Shown: piece after piece, positions 28,804 through 40,000 of the stretch | How positions within the stretch are numbered: position 1 is the first letter of the stretch | Layout of the letters: each line of letters opens with the position of its first letter | DNA from: Aurantiochytrium sp. KH105 | Lineage: Eukaryota > Sar > Bigyra > Thraustochytrida > Thraustochytriidae | Length of the DNA: 64,000 bases | NCBI GenBank assembly: GCA_003116975.1 | Contig: BGKB01000077.1 | Location: 383,687 to 447,686, forward strand | Direction of reading: 5' to 3' | Made by a program: the position numbers and the translations under genes | Notes under the pieces: generated by a model | The model's input: the letters and a program-made list of their open reading frames with translations, nothing else | The model's database searches: none | What the model was told of the DNA's origin: nothing

Positions 28804-29850
28804 ATGCAAACCAAGCTCTCAGCTCTCGTCGTTGCGGCAGTTGCCGTGACGAGCCTGCTGACTGCTACGGATGCTGCATGCGCAGGTAACTGCAATGGCT
28901 ACGGCTCGTGCGGAGCCTGGGATCGCTGCACATGCTATGGCTCGCACGCCGACCCCAACGCTGAGGACTGCTCCAACCGCGTCTGCCCGTACGGAAAGTC
29001 GAGTGGCAAGATTGCCACCGACAACCACGGCTATTCGGAGTGCAGTGACAATGGTACCTGCAACCGCAGGTCGGGTTTGTGCGAATGCAACGAAGGCTTC
29101 ACGGGAAAGGCCTGCCAGCGCAACGAATGCCCTAGTGACTGCAACGGCCACGGCCAGTGTCAGACGATTGAGACATTTGATAGCTCCTACAATTCTCTTT
29201 GGGATCATGACCAGACCATGGTGTGCCTCTGCGATCCTGGCTACGAGGGCCCAGCCTGCGAGCGGAGAATGTGCCCTGTTGGCGATGACCCGCTCACCCT
29301 CCGCAGCGGATTCGGCGGTGACCAGGTTGATGAAGTTCAGACGATCACAATTACGCCCAGCGCCAACGCTTTTGATGACACCTCCTTCACCCTCAAGTTT
29401 ACCGACTGGACAGGCCAGCTCCACGAGACTCGCCCGCTAGCAATTCAGACTCTTACTGCAATGGAAGTTACAGAGGCTCTTCAAGCTTTCCCGAACAATG
29501 TCATTCCGTCTGTCACAGTTTCCGTCACCGGCGCCGGTACTCCCTTTACCTCTGCTGTTGCCATTGCCATAACCTTTGATTCCACCGATAACGCTGGTAC
29601 GCAGCCGGCGATCACGGTGGATTACTCGGACAAGTCTGCTGCCGGTTCGCAGCCGGTCAAGGACCCGTTGACGTGCGATGGTGGAACTGCTATCGTCGCT
29701 GGTGACATTGACTACACTGTCACAACCGCTGGCACGGAGGAGTCGAAGGTGTGCTCTGGCCGCGGCACGTGCGATTCGGAGTTGGGTACTTGCACTTGCT
29801 TCACTGGCTACTACGGACATGCGTGCGCCTCGCAGACTGCTCTGCAGTAA
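28804..29850 (+). CDS. Secreted EGF-repeat protein, mastigoneme-like (SIG1/OCM1-type)
   Basis: 348 residues from the ATG at 28804 (AAAATGC); the open frame extends to 28723 without a signal peptide. The N-terminus MQTKLSALVVAAVAVTSL is a signal peptide ending near ATDA. Cysteine-rich EGF-like modules follow: CNGYGSCG, then ECSDNGTCNRRSGLCEC, CPSDCNGHGQC, a third C..CDPGYEGPACERRMCP, and a last one CSGRGTCDSELGTCTCF near the C-terminus. After MCPVGDDPLT comes a beta-rich module of about 150 residues (VQTITITPSANAF .. FTLKFTDWTG). The order C-P-x-G-D-D-P-L-T plus this beta module is characteristic, as I recall it, of heterokont mastigoneme proteins of the Sig1/Ocm1 type that build tubular flagellar hairs. 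If so it would belong to the zoospore flagellum. This is family-based inference. Confidence 0.8.
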   Translation: MQTKLSALVVAAVAVTSLLTATDAACAGNCNGYGSCGAWDRCTCYGSHADPNAEDCSNRVCPYGKSSGKIATDNHGYSECSDNGTCNRRSGLCECNEGFTGKACQRNECPSDCNGHGQCQTIETFDSSYNSLWDHDQTMVCLCDPGYEGPACERRMCPVGDDPLTLRSGFGGDQVDEVQTITITPSANAFDDTSFTLKFTDWTGQLHETRPLAIQTLTAMEVTEALQAFPNNVIPSVTVSVTGAGTPFTSAVAIAITFDSTDNAGTQPAITVDYSDKSAAGSQPVKDPLTCDGGTAIVAGDIDYTVTTAGTEESKVCSGRGTCDSELGTCTCFTGYYGHACASQTALQ

Positions 29851-29923
29851 ACTGCTCTCACCCACACCAGCGACCATTAGACTTTTTCTGCCTTCCCTTC
29901 TTTTACCCAGAACCATTCCTTAA

Positions 29924-29929
29924 AATAAA
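29924..29929 (+). terminator. AATAAA poly(A)-type signal after the mastigoneme-like gene
   Basis: AATAAA lies 74 bases after the stop codon in a short convergent gap of 224 bp. Its use as a poly(A) signal is inferred. Confidence 0.4.
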
Positions 29930-30074
29930 GTGAGCAAGCAGCGATGTTGAATGCAACTTCTTTTCCTGTAGTTCTTCTTCTTTAAAAAATTGACACATCC
30001 GTATGCGAGCGAACCTTGCCGAGGCGGAAGCCGGCCGCCGGGTCGTCGACGTACATCCTTGGTTCAAACTTTCG

Positions 30075-32111
30075 CTAAATCGCGCCGCCAACGCCGTGGA
30101 ATTCAGAAAAGCAAGTACCAATCATGACGGTCTTGTCAACGTCGTGAATAGCATGGTACAGTGTCGTGACAGCCTCGGTGCATCGCATGATGCGCGGGTA
30201 CTGCGGGAGTCTCCTCGTGTCTGTATCGGTTTCCTGGGAGTGCAGGAGATCTGCGTTGGTTTCGAGGATGGCCCGCTGCCTCACGCGCAAGTTGAGCAAA
30301 GTATGCAGCGCTACGGTCGCTGGAACCTCGTCAAGGGCATGCTCCTTGACGCGGAACAGGTATGAGGTATTGTTCGGGTTCATGTCAGCACGCTTGGCCG
30401 CTTCCTCAAGGTAGAGATAGCCCGCAGACGTGAGCTCGTGCACGGTAGAGCGCGCCTCACGCGGATCAAGGAGCGCAAGGTCGGCAATGTCTTTTTGCTC
30501 TAACGCGCCTCGATCTTGCAGCATGCGAAAGATCCGACGCGCTGGAAGCCCGTGCGCATCCTGAATAAGACGGAGAGCGCACTCGTTCTTGACGAGCTCG
30601 ATGGACTTTTCGTAGTCGATTTGGATGGTTCGCGTCGAGCGGCCTCCTCGACCGCCACCAATGTGTGTTGAGACGAGACTGGTGCTGTTGGCCTTGGCGG
30701 GCTTGGACAGACGTTCCAAACGTGCGAGGACTTCACTATAGAGATCTCGCAGCAGAACGCCTTCTCTGTCAGCGTCGTCACGCAAGAGCTGCGCAAGAGG
30801 ATCGTCGGCCGGAAGGCTGTCAAAATCAGCGCTGACAAAGATGGACTTGTCTCGCAGCATGAAGGGGTCGCCGCCGCCCGTTGCAGACAATCCGTAATGA
30901 CGGCAATCGTGTTGAACAACGCGTAAAAGAATCTCCTCGACGACTTTGGATCCGAGACGGTCGCCCCAGTATCGCGCCACGAGCTGGCCCCGAAACTCGT
31001 ACAAGAAGTAATTCCAATTGAGCTTGTACCAGGTAGCGTGTTTGCGTTCTTTATCGACCGGAATTACCGGGGCTTTGCCGTCGAGAGGGATAGGACGTGT
31101 GGTCCCGTAAGGAAGAGACACCCCGGTGGGTTCCTTTCCATTTCCATTTTCGTGCCCAGCCATCTCGGCCGCCTTACGTTTATTGTTTCCGGCCTCATGC
31201 TCGAGCGAGGGGGCACCGCCTCCGAGCGCGGCGACTGTGAACTTGCGATGCCGCACGAGAATACCGTAGTGCACAAGTTTGTCAAAAACAGGTGAAACGC
31301 GCTCCTTGATTGCTGCGGCGACGGGTTTCTCGAGAAGCTCTTTTTCGTTGACCTCTTTGTTGGCCTCGGCCTCGGCAAAGTTCCAATTGTGTTCCTCGAG
31401 AATGTCTTCGTAGTGAGCTTTGGCGCGATCGTTTTCGCGCCAAAGAATTCGAAGTGCAAAGTGGTCTAGAACACCTTCTTTGGAGTCCGATCCAAGCAGA
31501 GCCATTTCTTCCACGATAAACTGTGCCGTGTCGCCGTGCGCGAGGAGCACATTTCCCTGGAAAAGAGCCGTGCGTTGGATCATGAGGATGCGCCGAGGAT
31601 CGATTGCGTAAACGCCATGATCTGGCGTCCGCGTCGCCGCCATCAACGGGTCAGAAAGGTCTTCTTTTGACAATGCGGAACGGATGCTCACGGTGACCAT
31701 GTCGTGCCGAATGAGAGTGAGAAGAGCAGATCGTACGAGGGACTCGTCGAGCTGTCGAAAGACGATTTCTGGTGCTTCATCCACGCCCGGTGCGTCCATC
31801 TGTGATCTCGGTCCTGAATGTTGGAACTGTTTCGCTTGAAATAGAATGGCCTTGAAGGAGAGGGGGCCTTGGCGCAAGAGCACCTGGCCGACTGCTGCGA
31901 TCACCTGCATTTCCCAGGTCGCGACAAGGCAAAATGGTTAGTTTCCATCAATACAACGATTGAATGATATTCTGCGCCCCATTTCCAGATACTCTGCGCG
32001 ACGTACCGGTCCGAAATAGTCCTTGAGGACATCGATTGCCAGCGGGTGAAGCATCTGAGGGCTCATGCGATGCTTGACCGCGACATCGACGGCATCCTTC
32101 TTCTTGGGCAT
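30075..32111 (-). CDS. POLR3C: DNA-directed RNA polymerase III subunit RPC3 (two exons)
   Basis: Exon 1 is 32007-32111 (35 codons) and exon 2 is 30075-31904; the 102-bp intron is 31905-32006. The product is 644 residues. The junction reads ..DVLKDYFGP|VIAAVGQVLLRQGPL, which matches the first winged-helix region of RPC3/RPC82 (EHFG..V..VG..L...G). Further family blocks are DESLVRSALLTLIRHDMVTV, ARYWGDRLGSKVVEEILLRV, ALRLIQDAHGLPARRIFRML and DIADLALLDPREAR. RPC3 belongs to the RPC3-RPC6-RPC7 subcomplex, which opens promoter DNA at tRNA and 5S genes. The exon 1 ATG at 32111 gives MPKKKDAVDVAV. The first ATG of exon 2 (31910) actually lies in the intron and would lose the N-terminus. The gene converges with the mastigoneme-like gene. 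Confidence 0.93.
31905..32006 (-). other. Intron of the RPC3 gene
   Basis: 102 bp. Donor GTACGT, acceptor ATGCAG, with the strong branch-like sequence AAACTAACC 36 bases before the acceptor and no AG in between. Confidence 0.88.
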
Positions 32112-32588
32112 TATGCTACTGCTCAAAAGTCTGTCCAAGCACTATTCTCTTCTTCCCTTCCCTTTTCCTCAGCGACCTTGTCCTCTGTGCCGTCCTCTTT
32201 CGGTGTGCAGCGTCGCCGCCGGACCACGGGCGCCTCGCGCTTGGCACTCTGTGCCCTTCCTTCGCCACCGCCACTCGATCAAACTAGACGAGCCGCTGCA
32301 CGTCGAAAATACGCGAGTCAACGATGCAAGAGGAGAGAAAGAAAGCAAACGAACGTGCGGACGAGAGGGCAAGCGATGCGCGCAGCCTTTGCTCTGTCCG
32401 AGCGCGGGCCACTTCAAGCAGCTCGCGCTCGCTCGCTCTAGGCCTAGCGGACTGCTCGAGGCTTTTGCTCTGTCATCACTGTTCATTCGCTTCGTGGATC
32501 ACTCACAGACAATCAATCAGTCTCACTGGAATTCATGGTTTTTGAGGAGATAGACGTAGCTGGGAACTAAGACTTGTTAGCTTGCCTC
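32112..32588. other. Spacer between the FHA gene end and the RPC3 start
   Basis: 477 bp between two minus-strand genes. It should hold the RPC3 promoter. No coding region, RNA or clear motif is recognised. Confidence 0.45.
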
Positions 32589-34416
32589 CTAGGCCGCGGC
32601 TTGGGGCTTGGGACTTGTCGTAAAGGAGCGCACAAAGGCAAGAAGCTTGGTGCGAGCAGATTCGGATGCCTTGAGATGGTCTGCAGTTGTTTCTGCCGTC
32701 TCAGAGTTTTGCGAGGCAATCTCGTTGGCGTTTGTGTCGCAAGGAACAGCGTCCGTGGTGAGTTGAACTTTTGCGGCAAGGACGACTTTTTCGGAGACAT
32801 CGATCATTGACGTGCTCTCCGTGCTCGGCTCACGAGCAATTCTCTTGGGAGGAGACGAAGTCAGACTCGCGTCATCCTCATCGAGAGACTCGTCTTCTTC
32901 CTTGGATTCTTCCATTTCGCCAATGCTTCGTTTTGCAGCACGGTTTGGCGAGTCCGTGAACTGGAAGAGCTCCTTGCTGGACTGTGGTTTCTCCGAGCTT
33001 TGAGGGGAAAAAGCGCCCGCGAAGTCAGAGAGGGGCACTTGAAGATCCTTGTTCTTGATACGAGGAGAGTGAGGCGCAACGCAGACCGCGAGGGATGCAG
33101 GGGGCGTTGCAACGGGAACCTTTGTGTTGCCGCCGTCGCTCTTTTCTTCTTGGTCTTTACCCTCTTCTTCGTCTTCTTCTTCTCTCTGGTCTTTGCCCTC
33201 TTCTTCGTCTTCTTCTTCCTCTCCATCTTCATCTTCTTCTTCTGCTTCATCACCATCATCATCACCATCATCATCTTCTTCTTCTTCTTCTTCTTCTTCT
33301 TCTTTTTCAATTTCTTCTTCTTGTTTGCCTGCGAGAGATAACTCAGCTGCCATTGAGTCAGCTGTCTCCATAGAAGCCTCGCCGCTCTTCTTCTTGTCGC
33401 CACCTTCACTGGCTTCGTTTTCAAACTCCTGCTGCTCTTGCTCTTCGTCGTCATCTTGATCTTCATCATCCTCGTTCTTCTCCTCAGCATCGCTTTCGTT
33501 GCTTTCTCCCATATCTTCTTGCATGCCATCATCTTTCTCCTCCTCCTTTTCGGCCTTTTCCTCTCCCATGTCCTCCTGCATGACCTTGCTCTTCTCCTTC
33601 TTCACCGATCCTTTTGCGTTGCGGGATCCAGCAGCCCTGATGACAGGTTTGATTTCGGCCAAGGCCATGTCATTCGTGTCATCGCTGTGCATGACAAAGT
33701 CAGCTTCGCTCGAAAATGCGCGGCCCGCTGGGACACTCAAGTCATTCGCTGCAGAGTCAATGCAGAGACCATCGCTGTCGATGCTGCTGTCATGGAGCGG
33801 CGACGGCACTCCAATGATAAGCTCGAGACGCTTGAGCGAAGCCTCGACGCGCTTGACTTGTCGGTGCGTGGCCAGCTTGGGCTCGGCATGACGAGGGGAC
33901 TTGTTCCCGTAGAGGAAAATGAACGACGCCGACGCGCCACACGGGACAGAGGGGTCTCCGAGGTCGACACGATCGCCGTGCTTCAGCCTCGTCATGACAC
34001 CTTTGTCCAAGCGAACGTAGTTGACAAACTGAGATTATTGGCACGCATTGCAAGACGTTAGATGTGTATCGCACTAACCAAAAGGTCTTCATCGACAGAA
34101 ACAAACTTACGACGCCATTGGTGGAGAAGAGATCGCGCAACTCCCAGGCCTTGGAGTCGAAGCGGAAACAAAACTCCACGTGCTCCCGCGAGATGCTGGT
34201 AGTTTTGTGGCTGATGATGCGTTCAAAGCCGTAAGCGTCCTTGACGGCCTTCTTGAATGGACCGCGCCCCATGCGCACGGTGCTCTTTCCATCGTCTCCA
34301 AGTCCAATGCGCACGGGCTCCGCACGCCTGCTTTGATGACATATGGACAAGAGCTCGGCCGCGCGCGGGAAGGCGTCTTCGACCCCAGAAATTGTCACGG
34401 AGCGGCTGCGGCCCAT
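32589..34416 (-). CDS. FHA-domain protein with a long acidic region (two exons)
   Basis: Exon 1 is 34111-34416 (102 codons) and exon 2 is 32589-34028; the 82-bp intron is 34029-34110. The product is 581 residues. The FHA domain spans the junction: MGRGPFKKAVKDAYGFERII, then HKTTSISREHVEF (the S-x-x-H phosphothreonine-binding loop), then LFSTNGV|FVNYVRLDKG, then LKHGDRVDLGD. These are the defining FHA residues. The middle of exon 2 is extremely acidic (Glu/Asp runs encoded by 33160-33310), interspersed with Lys, as in nucleolar or chromatin proteins. FHA domains bind phosphothreonine and act in DNA-damage, transcription or chromatin signalling, so a nuclear role is likely. The partner is unknown. 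Without the intron the FHA domain would be cut, which supports the splice model. Confidence 0.88.
33160..33310. repeat. TTC/ATC trinucleotide-rich tract coding for the acidic region
   Basis: Runs of TTC, TCT and ATC on the plus strand encode Glu/Asp runs in the FHA protein on the minus strand. Poly-Ser and poly-Phe frames read from the plus strand are artefacts of this tract. Confidence 0.8.
34029..34110 (-). other. Intron of the FHA gene
   Basis: 82 bp, donor GTAAGT, acceptor TCTCAG, with CTAAC 36 bases before the acceptor. The FHA motif NG(V)FVN reads across the junction. Confidence 0.92.
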
Positions 34417-35998
34417 TGTCGTCTTGAACCAAGTCCTCTGTCACGGTGCGGGGCTGACCGAGCGACTCCGCGGCGGGCAAGGCGTCCGTGGCGTGCGTGT
34501 GCGGCGTCCGTGGCGTGCGTGCGTGCGTGGCTGGAGTCGTCGAGCTGCAAGAGTCGTTGCGTTGCGAGGCCGATCGATCCGCGTTTGCAGTTTGCCGCGG
34601 CCCTGCTACTACCTCGTCTCCGCGTTCAATTTCGAATTCAAATTCGAATTCAAATTCGAATTCAAATTCAAAATTCAAAATTCCAACGTTGGCAGCCACG
34701 AGCCGTATCATTATTGGAGTGGTAAATCTTTCTCAGAACCTGCGGTTGGCTGGGCGAAGAACCATCACGAGAGAACGTGCGCGGCCGCCGCAAGTCTGCA
34801 ACAACTCCGATCGATCGAAGCCTGCGGCAAGACCTCGCGCGGCCGGCCGCAACAGGATCCTCGGGATGGTCTCGTCGCGCGGTCCTTCGTGCCTCTCCTT
34901 CCTTCTCTCCACCGCGAGGCGGCGGCGCGGGCGCGGCGCCGATCTAGTTGTGAAGCGCGAGCTGTAGAAGAAGCCGCCGCTGCGCTTAGAGGAGGCGTTC
35001 TCTGCGTACGAGAAGAGGCCGCGGCTCGGCCCCTCTTGCAACACTGAAGCGTCTCTGAGTACCATTTTTCGAAATTATGCCAGTGGAGATGCCATCACAA
35101 ACCACTGCGCATATTTGTGGGGGGATTGCAACTATTTACATAAACTTTTGAATAGCCAGTGTGGTGGGTAACTGCGCATCCCCCGATACAAATGACTCCA
35201 GTGGAGACATATGAGTTTAGTTCCTCTGTCAAGAAAGTTAGCAAGCAAGCAAGCTAGCAAGCAAACCCGAGCCTTCCCCATCCCACCCCCGCTGCCCCTC
35301 CTCATCCCTCCCTCCTCGCACTCCTCGCAGCCTCGCAGCCAGCGCGCCAGCCCTCGACGCAGCCCGGCCCCCCGCTCCGTCTCCCTCCCTCCCGCCCTCC
35401 GGCCGGTCTCCTCCAGCTCCGTCTCCAGCTCCGCCTCCGGCCAGCTCCACCTCGCCATCTCTCCTTCTTCTTCTCCAATCCTCGCCTCGTCCCGGCGCGT
35501 GCGCACACCGCGGCCCCGGCCCCCGAAGCGCGGCTCGCGCGGCGCCGCGGCGGGCGCGGCTCGCGCGGCGCGCGCGGCGGCGGCGCGCGGCGGCAGAGGA
35601 GCGCGGCGAGCAGAGGGAGCGAGGGACGACGGATGGCCGGCGCAGCCTCGGCGATGGCCGCCCGCTGGACGAGTGAGTCTCGACGAGACGCCGGATGGGG
35701 CAGATGGGGCAGGAGGTAGGCAGGCCAGGCACGCGCAAAACGTGAACGAGGAGCGAGGGACTCGGCGAGCGCGGGCGAGGAGCGGGCAGGGCAGGGCGCC
35801 GCGAGGGGGGACCGCGGAGGACGCGAGGTTGCCGGCGGCGTGAGCGAGCGGGCAACGCTGCTTGCTTGCTTGCTGGCTTGCTTGCTGGCTGGCTGGCTTG
35901 CTTGCTCTTGCGTTTGTCCATTCGGGCGAACTTTATACCTACCTACCTTCACGCGCGCGCGGACGAGGACGTGCGGGCGGGTGCGTGTGTAGAGGACG
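34417..35998. other. Divergent intergenic region upstream of the FHA and REEP genes
   Basis: 1.6 kb. It holds an AATTCGAATTCA repeat, a patch of GCGTGC units at 34490-34535, GCGGCCGGCC at 34838-34850, a CT-rich tract (35270-35480) and a GCTTGCTTGCTGGCTT repeat at 35865-35906. Several 100-230-codon frames here have unbalanced composition, and none resembles a family. Confidence 0.5.
34626..34684. repeat. GAATTCAAATTC tandem repeat
   Basis: Nearly perfect 12-bp units (TTCGAATTCAAA) about 210 bases upstream of the FHA gene start. The word AATTCAAATT also recurs at 56833-56935, 22 kb away. Confidence 0.85.
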
Positions 35999-36679
35999 AT
36001 GAGCGTCGACGAGTACGACTCGTACGACTCGGAGCCGGACGACTATGATCCGGCGACCATTAGCAAGCGCGGCAAGAAGCTACACCAGGAAAAGTTTGAG
36101 TTTAAGATTCCCTCGGGCGAGGAGATGTACGAGACCTACCTCGACTTTACCGACGCCTTCATTCAGGCGTTGCCGTCAAGCAAGGAGTTCCGCACACAAC
36201 AAAAGACCGCACGAAAAACCTACAAACTTTTCATGAAGGGTTTTGAAGAGCAGGAGTGGATCGACCCCATCGAGGACATGACGATGCTTCCTCGCAATTA
36301 TCTCCTTGCTATCGCGGGCTTTTTCGGAGTCATGTTGCTCGTCATCAGCTTTTTCGTTAAATTTATGGGCATCTTTGTCACTCGGCTCGTGGGGCTCGTG
36401 TACCCCATGTACGCGTCCATCAAGGCGCTCATCACAGAGGAAAAGGATGATGACACGCAGTGGCTCATGTACTGGGTCATTTACGCCGCGTTTGCATTAT
36501 TCGAGCAGGCTGCGCTCACGCAGGACACCAAGGGACTGCCTGTATACTTTGCCATCAAGGTGTCTGTGCTCCTGCTCTGTCAATTTGCCAAGTTCAGTGA
36601 GTTTCTCTACAAGTTCACCGTGGCGCCTTTTGCAAAGGCGTACCGTCTCGTGTTTGGTGTGGCGGAGGTGCCCAACTGA
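35999..36679 (+). CDS. REEP/TB2/DP1/HVA22-family ER-shaping protein
   Basis: 226 residues, ATG at 35999 in GACGATGA. The N-terminal 95 residues are soluble and rich in Asp/Tyr at the very start. Then YLLAIAGFFGVMLLVISFFV and a second hydrophobic stretch lead into the family signature GLVYPMYASIKAL ... DDTQWLMYWVIYAAFALFEQ. The next segment contains two further hydrophobic parts (LPVYFAIKVSVLLLCQF). This matches TB2/DP1/HVA22, whose reticulon-like hairpins curve the ER membrane. The 95-residue N-terminal extension is longer than in animal REEPs. The C-terminus ends EVPN and lacks a long amphipathic tail. It has no intron. Confidence 0.9.
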   Translation: MSVDEYDSYDSEPDDYDPATISKRGKKLHQEKFEFKIPSGEEMYETYLDFTDAFIQALPSSKEFRTQQKTARKTYKLFMKGFEEQEWIDPIEDMTMLPRNYLLAIAGFFGVMLLVISFFVKFMGIFVTRLVGLVYPMYASIKALITEEKDDDTQWLMYWVIYAAFALFEQAALTQDTKGLPVYFAIKVSVLLLCQFAKFSEFLYKFTVAPFAKAYRLVFGVAEVPN

Positions 36680-37011
36680 TTTTATGAACATCATTATACA
36701 CACCACTCTCTGTTTGTTTCGCTATCTTTGTGTCCTCGATTCATTGTAATTTCTCGGAAATAGTATACTTGATTACGAACATGCAGCTTCGCATGTGGAC
36801 GACATCTCTTGGGCCAAATAGAATATAAATGCACAATCACCAAACATTTCCTTCGCTTCCGGCCGGGTCGTAGCGGAGGCGACGGAGCCCCTGTTTCGCC
36901 ATCATTACACCACTATTTGTTCGTTTGTTTGTTTGCTCGGCAATACGAACATGCAGCTTTCGCACGTGGACGGCATCTCTTGGGCCAAATAGAATATAAA
37001 CGCACAAACAA
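36680..37011. other. Spacer holding a duplicated gene end
   Basis: 332 bp between two convergent genes. It includes copy A and most of copy B of a direct repeat derived from the 3' end of the LRR-IQ-WW gene (next two entries). Confidence 0.7.
36775..36902. repeat. Direct repeat copy A (decayed duplicate of a gene end)
   Basis: About 128 bp that match copy B (36945-37079) with a few substitutions and two small gaps. On the minus strand it still codes for AKQGLRRLRYDPAGSEGNVW then stop, compared with AKQALDRLRYDPTAGEGDVW then stop in the gene. Confidence 0.85.
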
Positions 37012-37079
37012 TCACCAAACATCCCCTTCGCCCGCAGTCGGGTCGTAGCGGAGGCGATCGAGCGCTTGCTTCGCCATTG
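36945..37079. repeat. Direct repeat copy B (functional 3' end of the LRR-IQ-WW gene)
   Basis: Covers the last about 22 codons, the stop and the 3' flank of the gene. It is separated from copy A by 42 bp. Confidence 0.85.
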
Positions 37080-40000
37080 CCGTCGCAGACATGAGCTGGC
37101 CGTCCATGACGTACTGCGCAAGCCACTGCATCAGCTCAACGTGTTCGGTGTCTTGAGCCAGTGCCTCGTCCGTGTCCTGCGCCTCGATCGCAAGAAGTGC
37201 CTCCACGTGCTCTAAAAGTTGTGGATCTTGGGCCACATTCGCGCCGTAAATATCCCAAATGCGCTGCGCGCTTGTAAATGTCATTGGATCGGCATTGCGC
37301 TGCGCAATCTCTGCTTCCATATACAGATCCTCCGGACGAACGTCTGATAGCAAGCCGGCATCCTTGTACTCTTGCACGACCTCCTCCCACGAGTGTGCCG
37401 TCTCTCCCGTTTCCGAGTTCCACAGGTACGTGGTCCCCGTCTCCACGTCCATGAGCTCTTGCCACGGTGATCCTTCCGTGGCTTGGCTCAGCGAAATGGC
37501 AGACGTCACATCTGGTGCACCCTCCAAGGCAACGGTGTCACCCACACCATCGCCCACGAGAGCCTCTGCCGTGTTCGGATCGTAGTAGTTGACGCTGCCG
37601 TCTTCCTCGTAATAAGGGACCCACGTCTCCGTATCGACATTAGCTTCGCCGTCACCACCCTGTGTTTCTTCATGCTCGACGGCATTGGCATTGTTGGCCT
37701 GATCATGACCTTCTTTATCGCTGGATCCATTTTCGGCTTGGAGAAGGCTGGGCGGGAGCGACCACGCCGTCTCTTGCGTGACAATATTATAATAGTACGT
37801 GTATCCGGTTTCCGGGTCAAGAAGCTCCTGCCATTCCGAGCCAAGCTCTTTGCTGGAGCGAATGGATCTCGCGGTGAGAGCATCCTTTTCATCCTCGAGC
37901 CACTGCGCATCAAAGTCGGCTGGTTTGTCCCACTGCGTCTCCCCAGTACGCTCGTTCCAGTAGTAAAGATTGCCGTGCTCGTCGCGAAGCTCGGCCCAGT
38001 CACTCGCGCGTGCCGTGCGGACGCGTGATGATCTGGCCGTCAGAGCCTGGGCGTCTTGATGTTTGAGCCACTGCTCGTCAAAGCCTTGCGGTTTCTCCCA
38101 CTGAGCCTGCTGCGTGACCGCATTGTAATAGTAAATGCGGCCCTCGTCGTCCTGATACTCGACCCAGACCCACTCTGAGCCAGTTTCGCGGAGTCGTGCA
38201 GACTGCGATACATCGACATTGTCCAGCGCGCTGGTATCGTACGAGAGCTGACGCTCCATTGCGGTGTATTCTGTAGGTGCCTCCCACCGGTACTCGTTTG
38301 TTTGCGCATTGTACCAAAACGGGTATCCCGTGGTCTCGTCGAAGAACTGTTGCCATGTGACGGTGGTCTTGGCTGTGTCGATGAGACGATACAACTTGGC
38401 CAGCGTGTTGTTTGCCTGCCGTGCCGCATCGTCGCGTAGGACGCGGAAAGACCATGGCGCCTGGTACGTGGTTTCCTGTGTAAAGACGTTAAAGTAGTAC
38501 GTGGAACCTGACTCTTCGTCATGTGCTTCTTGCCAGTGCCCACCGCCCATGGCTGTAGCAGACTTGACCCGATATGTGCGGAAGGCAGCCTGAATGCTGC
38601 ATGCGCAGTCTTCGCGGAGCTTGAGTTTAGCGCGTAGACGCGCTGGTCGCGAGCGACGAATCTCAAAACTTAGACCAGCCTCTCGAGGGGCCAGCTGACG
38701 TACCACGTCACGATGCTGTTTCTCGAGCGCCCGGACCTCGATCCGCATGGGATCAATATCTTGAAACTGTAATGCCTGGAGCCTGGCACGGAGAACCTCA
38801 ATCTGACCACGCAATGCCTGCGCAAGGTAGCCCGTTCGGTAGCGCTGAAGCGTGCCCGTAACATTTGCAGAGTCGTACCACTTGGAGCGATGCTTCGACA
38901 CCTCGTCGAGCTCGAGCTCGAGGTCTTCCACTTGGCTCTTCATCTTTGTTTGACGCTTGAGGACCTCATCTAGCTTGGCCTGGCCCACCTCAACCTCGGC
39001 GGCAAAGCGCGCAGCCAAGTTACGAAGTGGGGCAAGCTCGGCTTCGTACTTGCGAAACTCGATGATAACCTCTCGCTCTTCCCGACCCTTGTGACCTCGA
39101 AATACCCGCTGGATTTGCAAGGCTGCTTGCTCCTTGCGACGCGCCTCGCTCTGCACGAGCTTGAGAAACTCATAGAGGGCCACCGCCTGGCAACTACGCC
39201 AAAAGGTTTGGATCTTGCACGCAGCTTCGCGCTCATGGTTCAGCAAAGTCGCAAGACTCTTCATCAGCGCAGCCACATGGCGGCCACGGCAGCCACGCCA
39301 CGCACGCTGGATAACGACAGAGCTCGCTTGCTCACGCTGCCACGCCTGCGTCTTGGCTTCCGCTGCAGCGATTCGTCGTCCGAGCATGCCGCGGTACACG
39401 CGCTGGAGCACCACGGCCGTGCGTTCCTCGAGTTCTCGCTGCAACTTTGCAGCTCGGCGTCTGAGCAGCTCCTGATACGCCATTCTCCGGCGCCAGGCCG
39501 CCTGGAGGCGCAGCGCAGCCATCTTATCCTTGAATCTGCGTTCCTCTTCGAGCCGCTTGGTCTCAAGCAGGACCAGGTACGCGAGGTAACCCTTGCGACC
39601 CCGAAATGTCCGCTGGATGCGAAGGGCCATCTGCTCCTCGCGATTGCGTCTTTCCACGGCCCGAAGCGCCTCAAGCGCCTTGTCGCGGCGCACGCGGGCG
39701 GCCACCTTGCGCCCACGCCATCCACGGAAAGCCGCTTGGATGCGCAGCACCGCCACGCTCTGGTCCGCCCTCAGCGCCCGCAGTCGGCGCTGGGCCCGAG
39801 AGCGCTCTCTTCCTTTGTGGCCCCGGTAGCACCTTTGCAGCAACAGTGCCGAGCGCGCCTGGTCGCGGCGCTCACGCTCGAGGCGGAGGCGCTTCCGCGT
39901 CTGGTAGCCGCGGACGATGGCTTGGACTTTGGAGACGACGAAGCGACGCAGCGCCCAGTACCGGATGCGCTGCACGCCTCCACGGGCGCGAACCCCGCGC

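Noticed and set aside
28136..28849. 237-codon plus-strand open frame
   Set aside because: Contains the GAGA and ATGC repeats as coding and overlaps the start of the mastigoneme-like gene in another frame.
33000..33532. Poly-Phe, poly-Ser and poly-Lys frames
   Set aside because: They are alternative readings of the trinucleotide tract that codes for the acidic tail of the FHA protein.
36775..37079. CRISPR-like or mobile-element interpretation of the direct repeat
   Set aside because: Only two copies, and one of them is the end of a real gene. There are no terminal inverted repeats or target-site duplication, so local tandem duplication is simpler.
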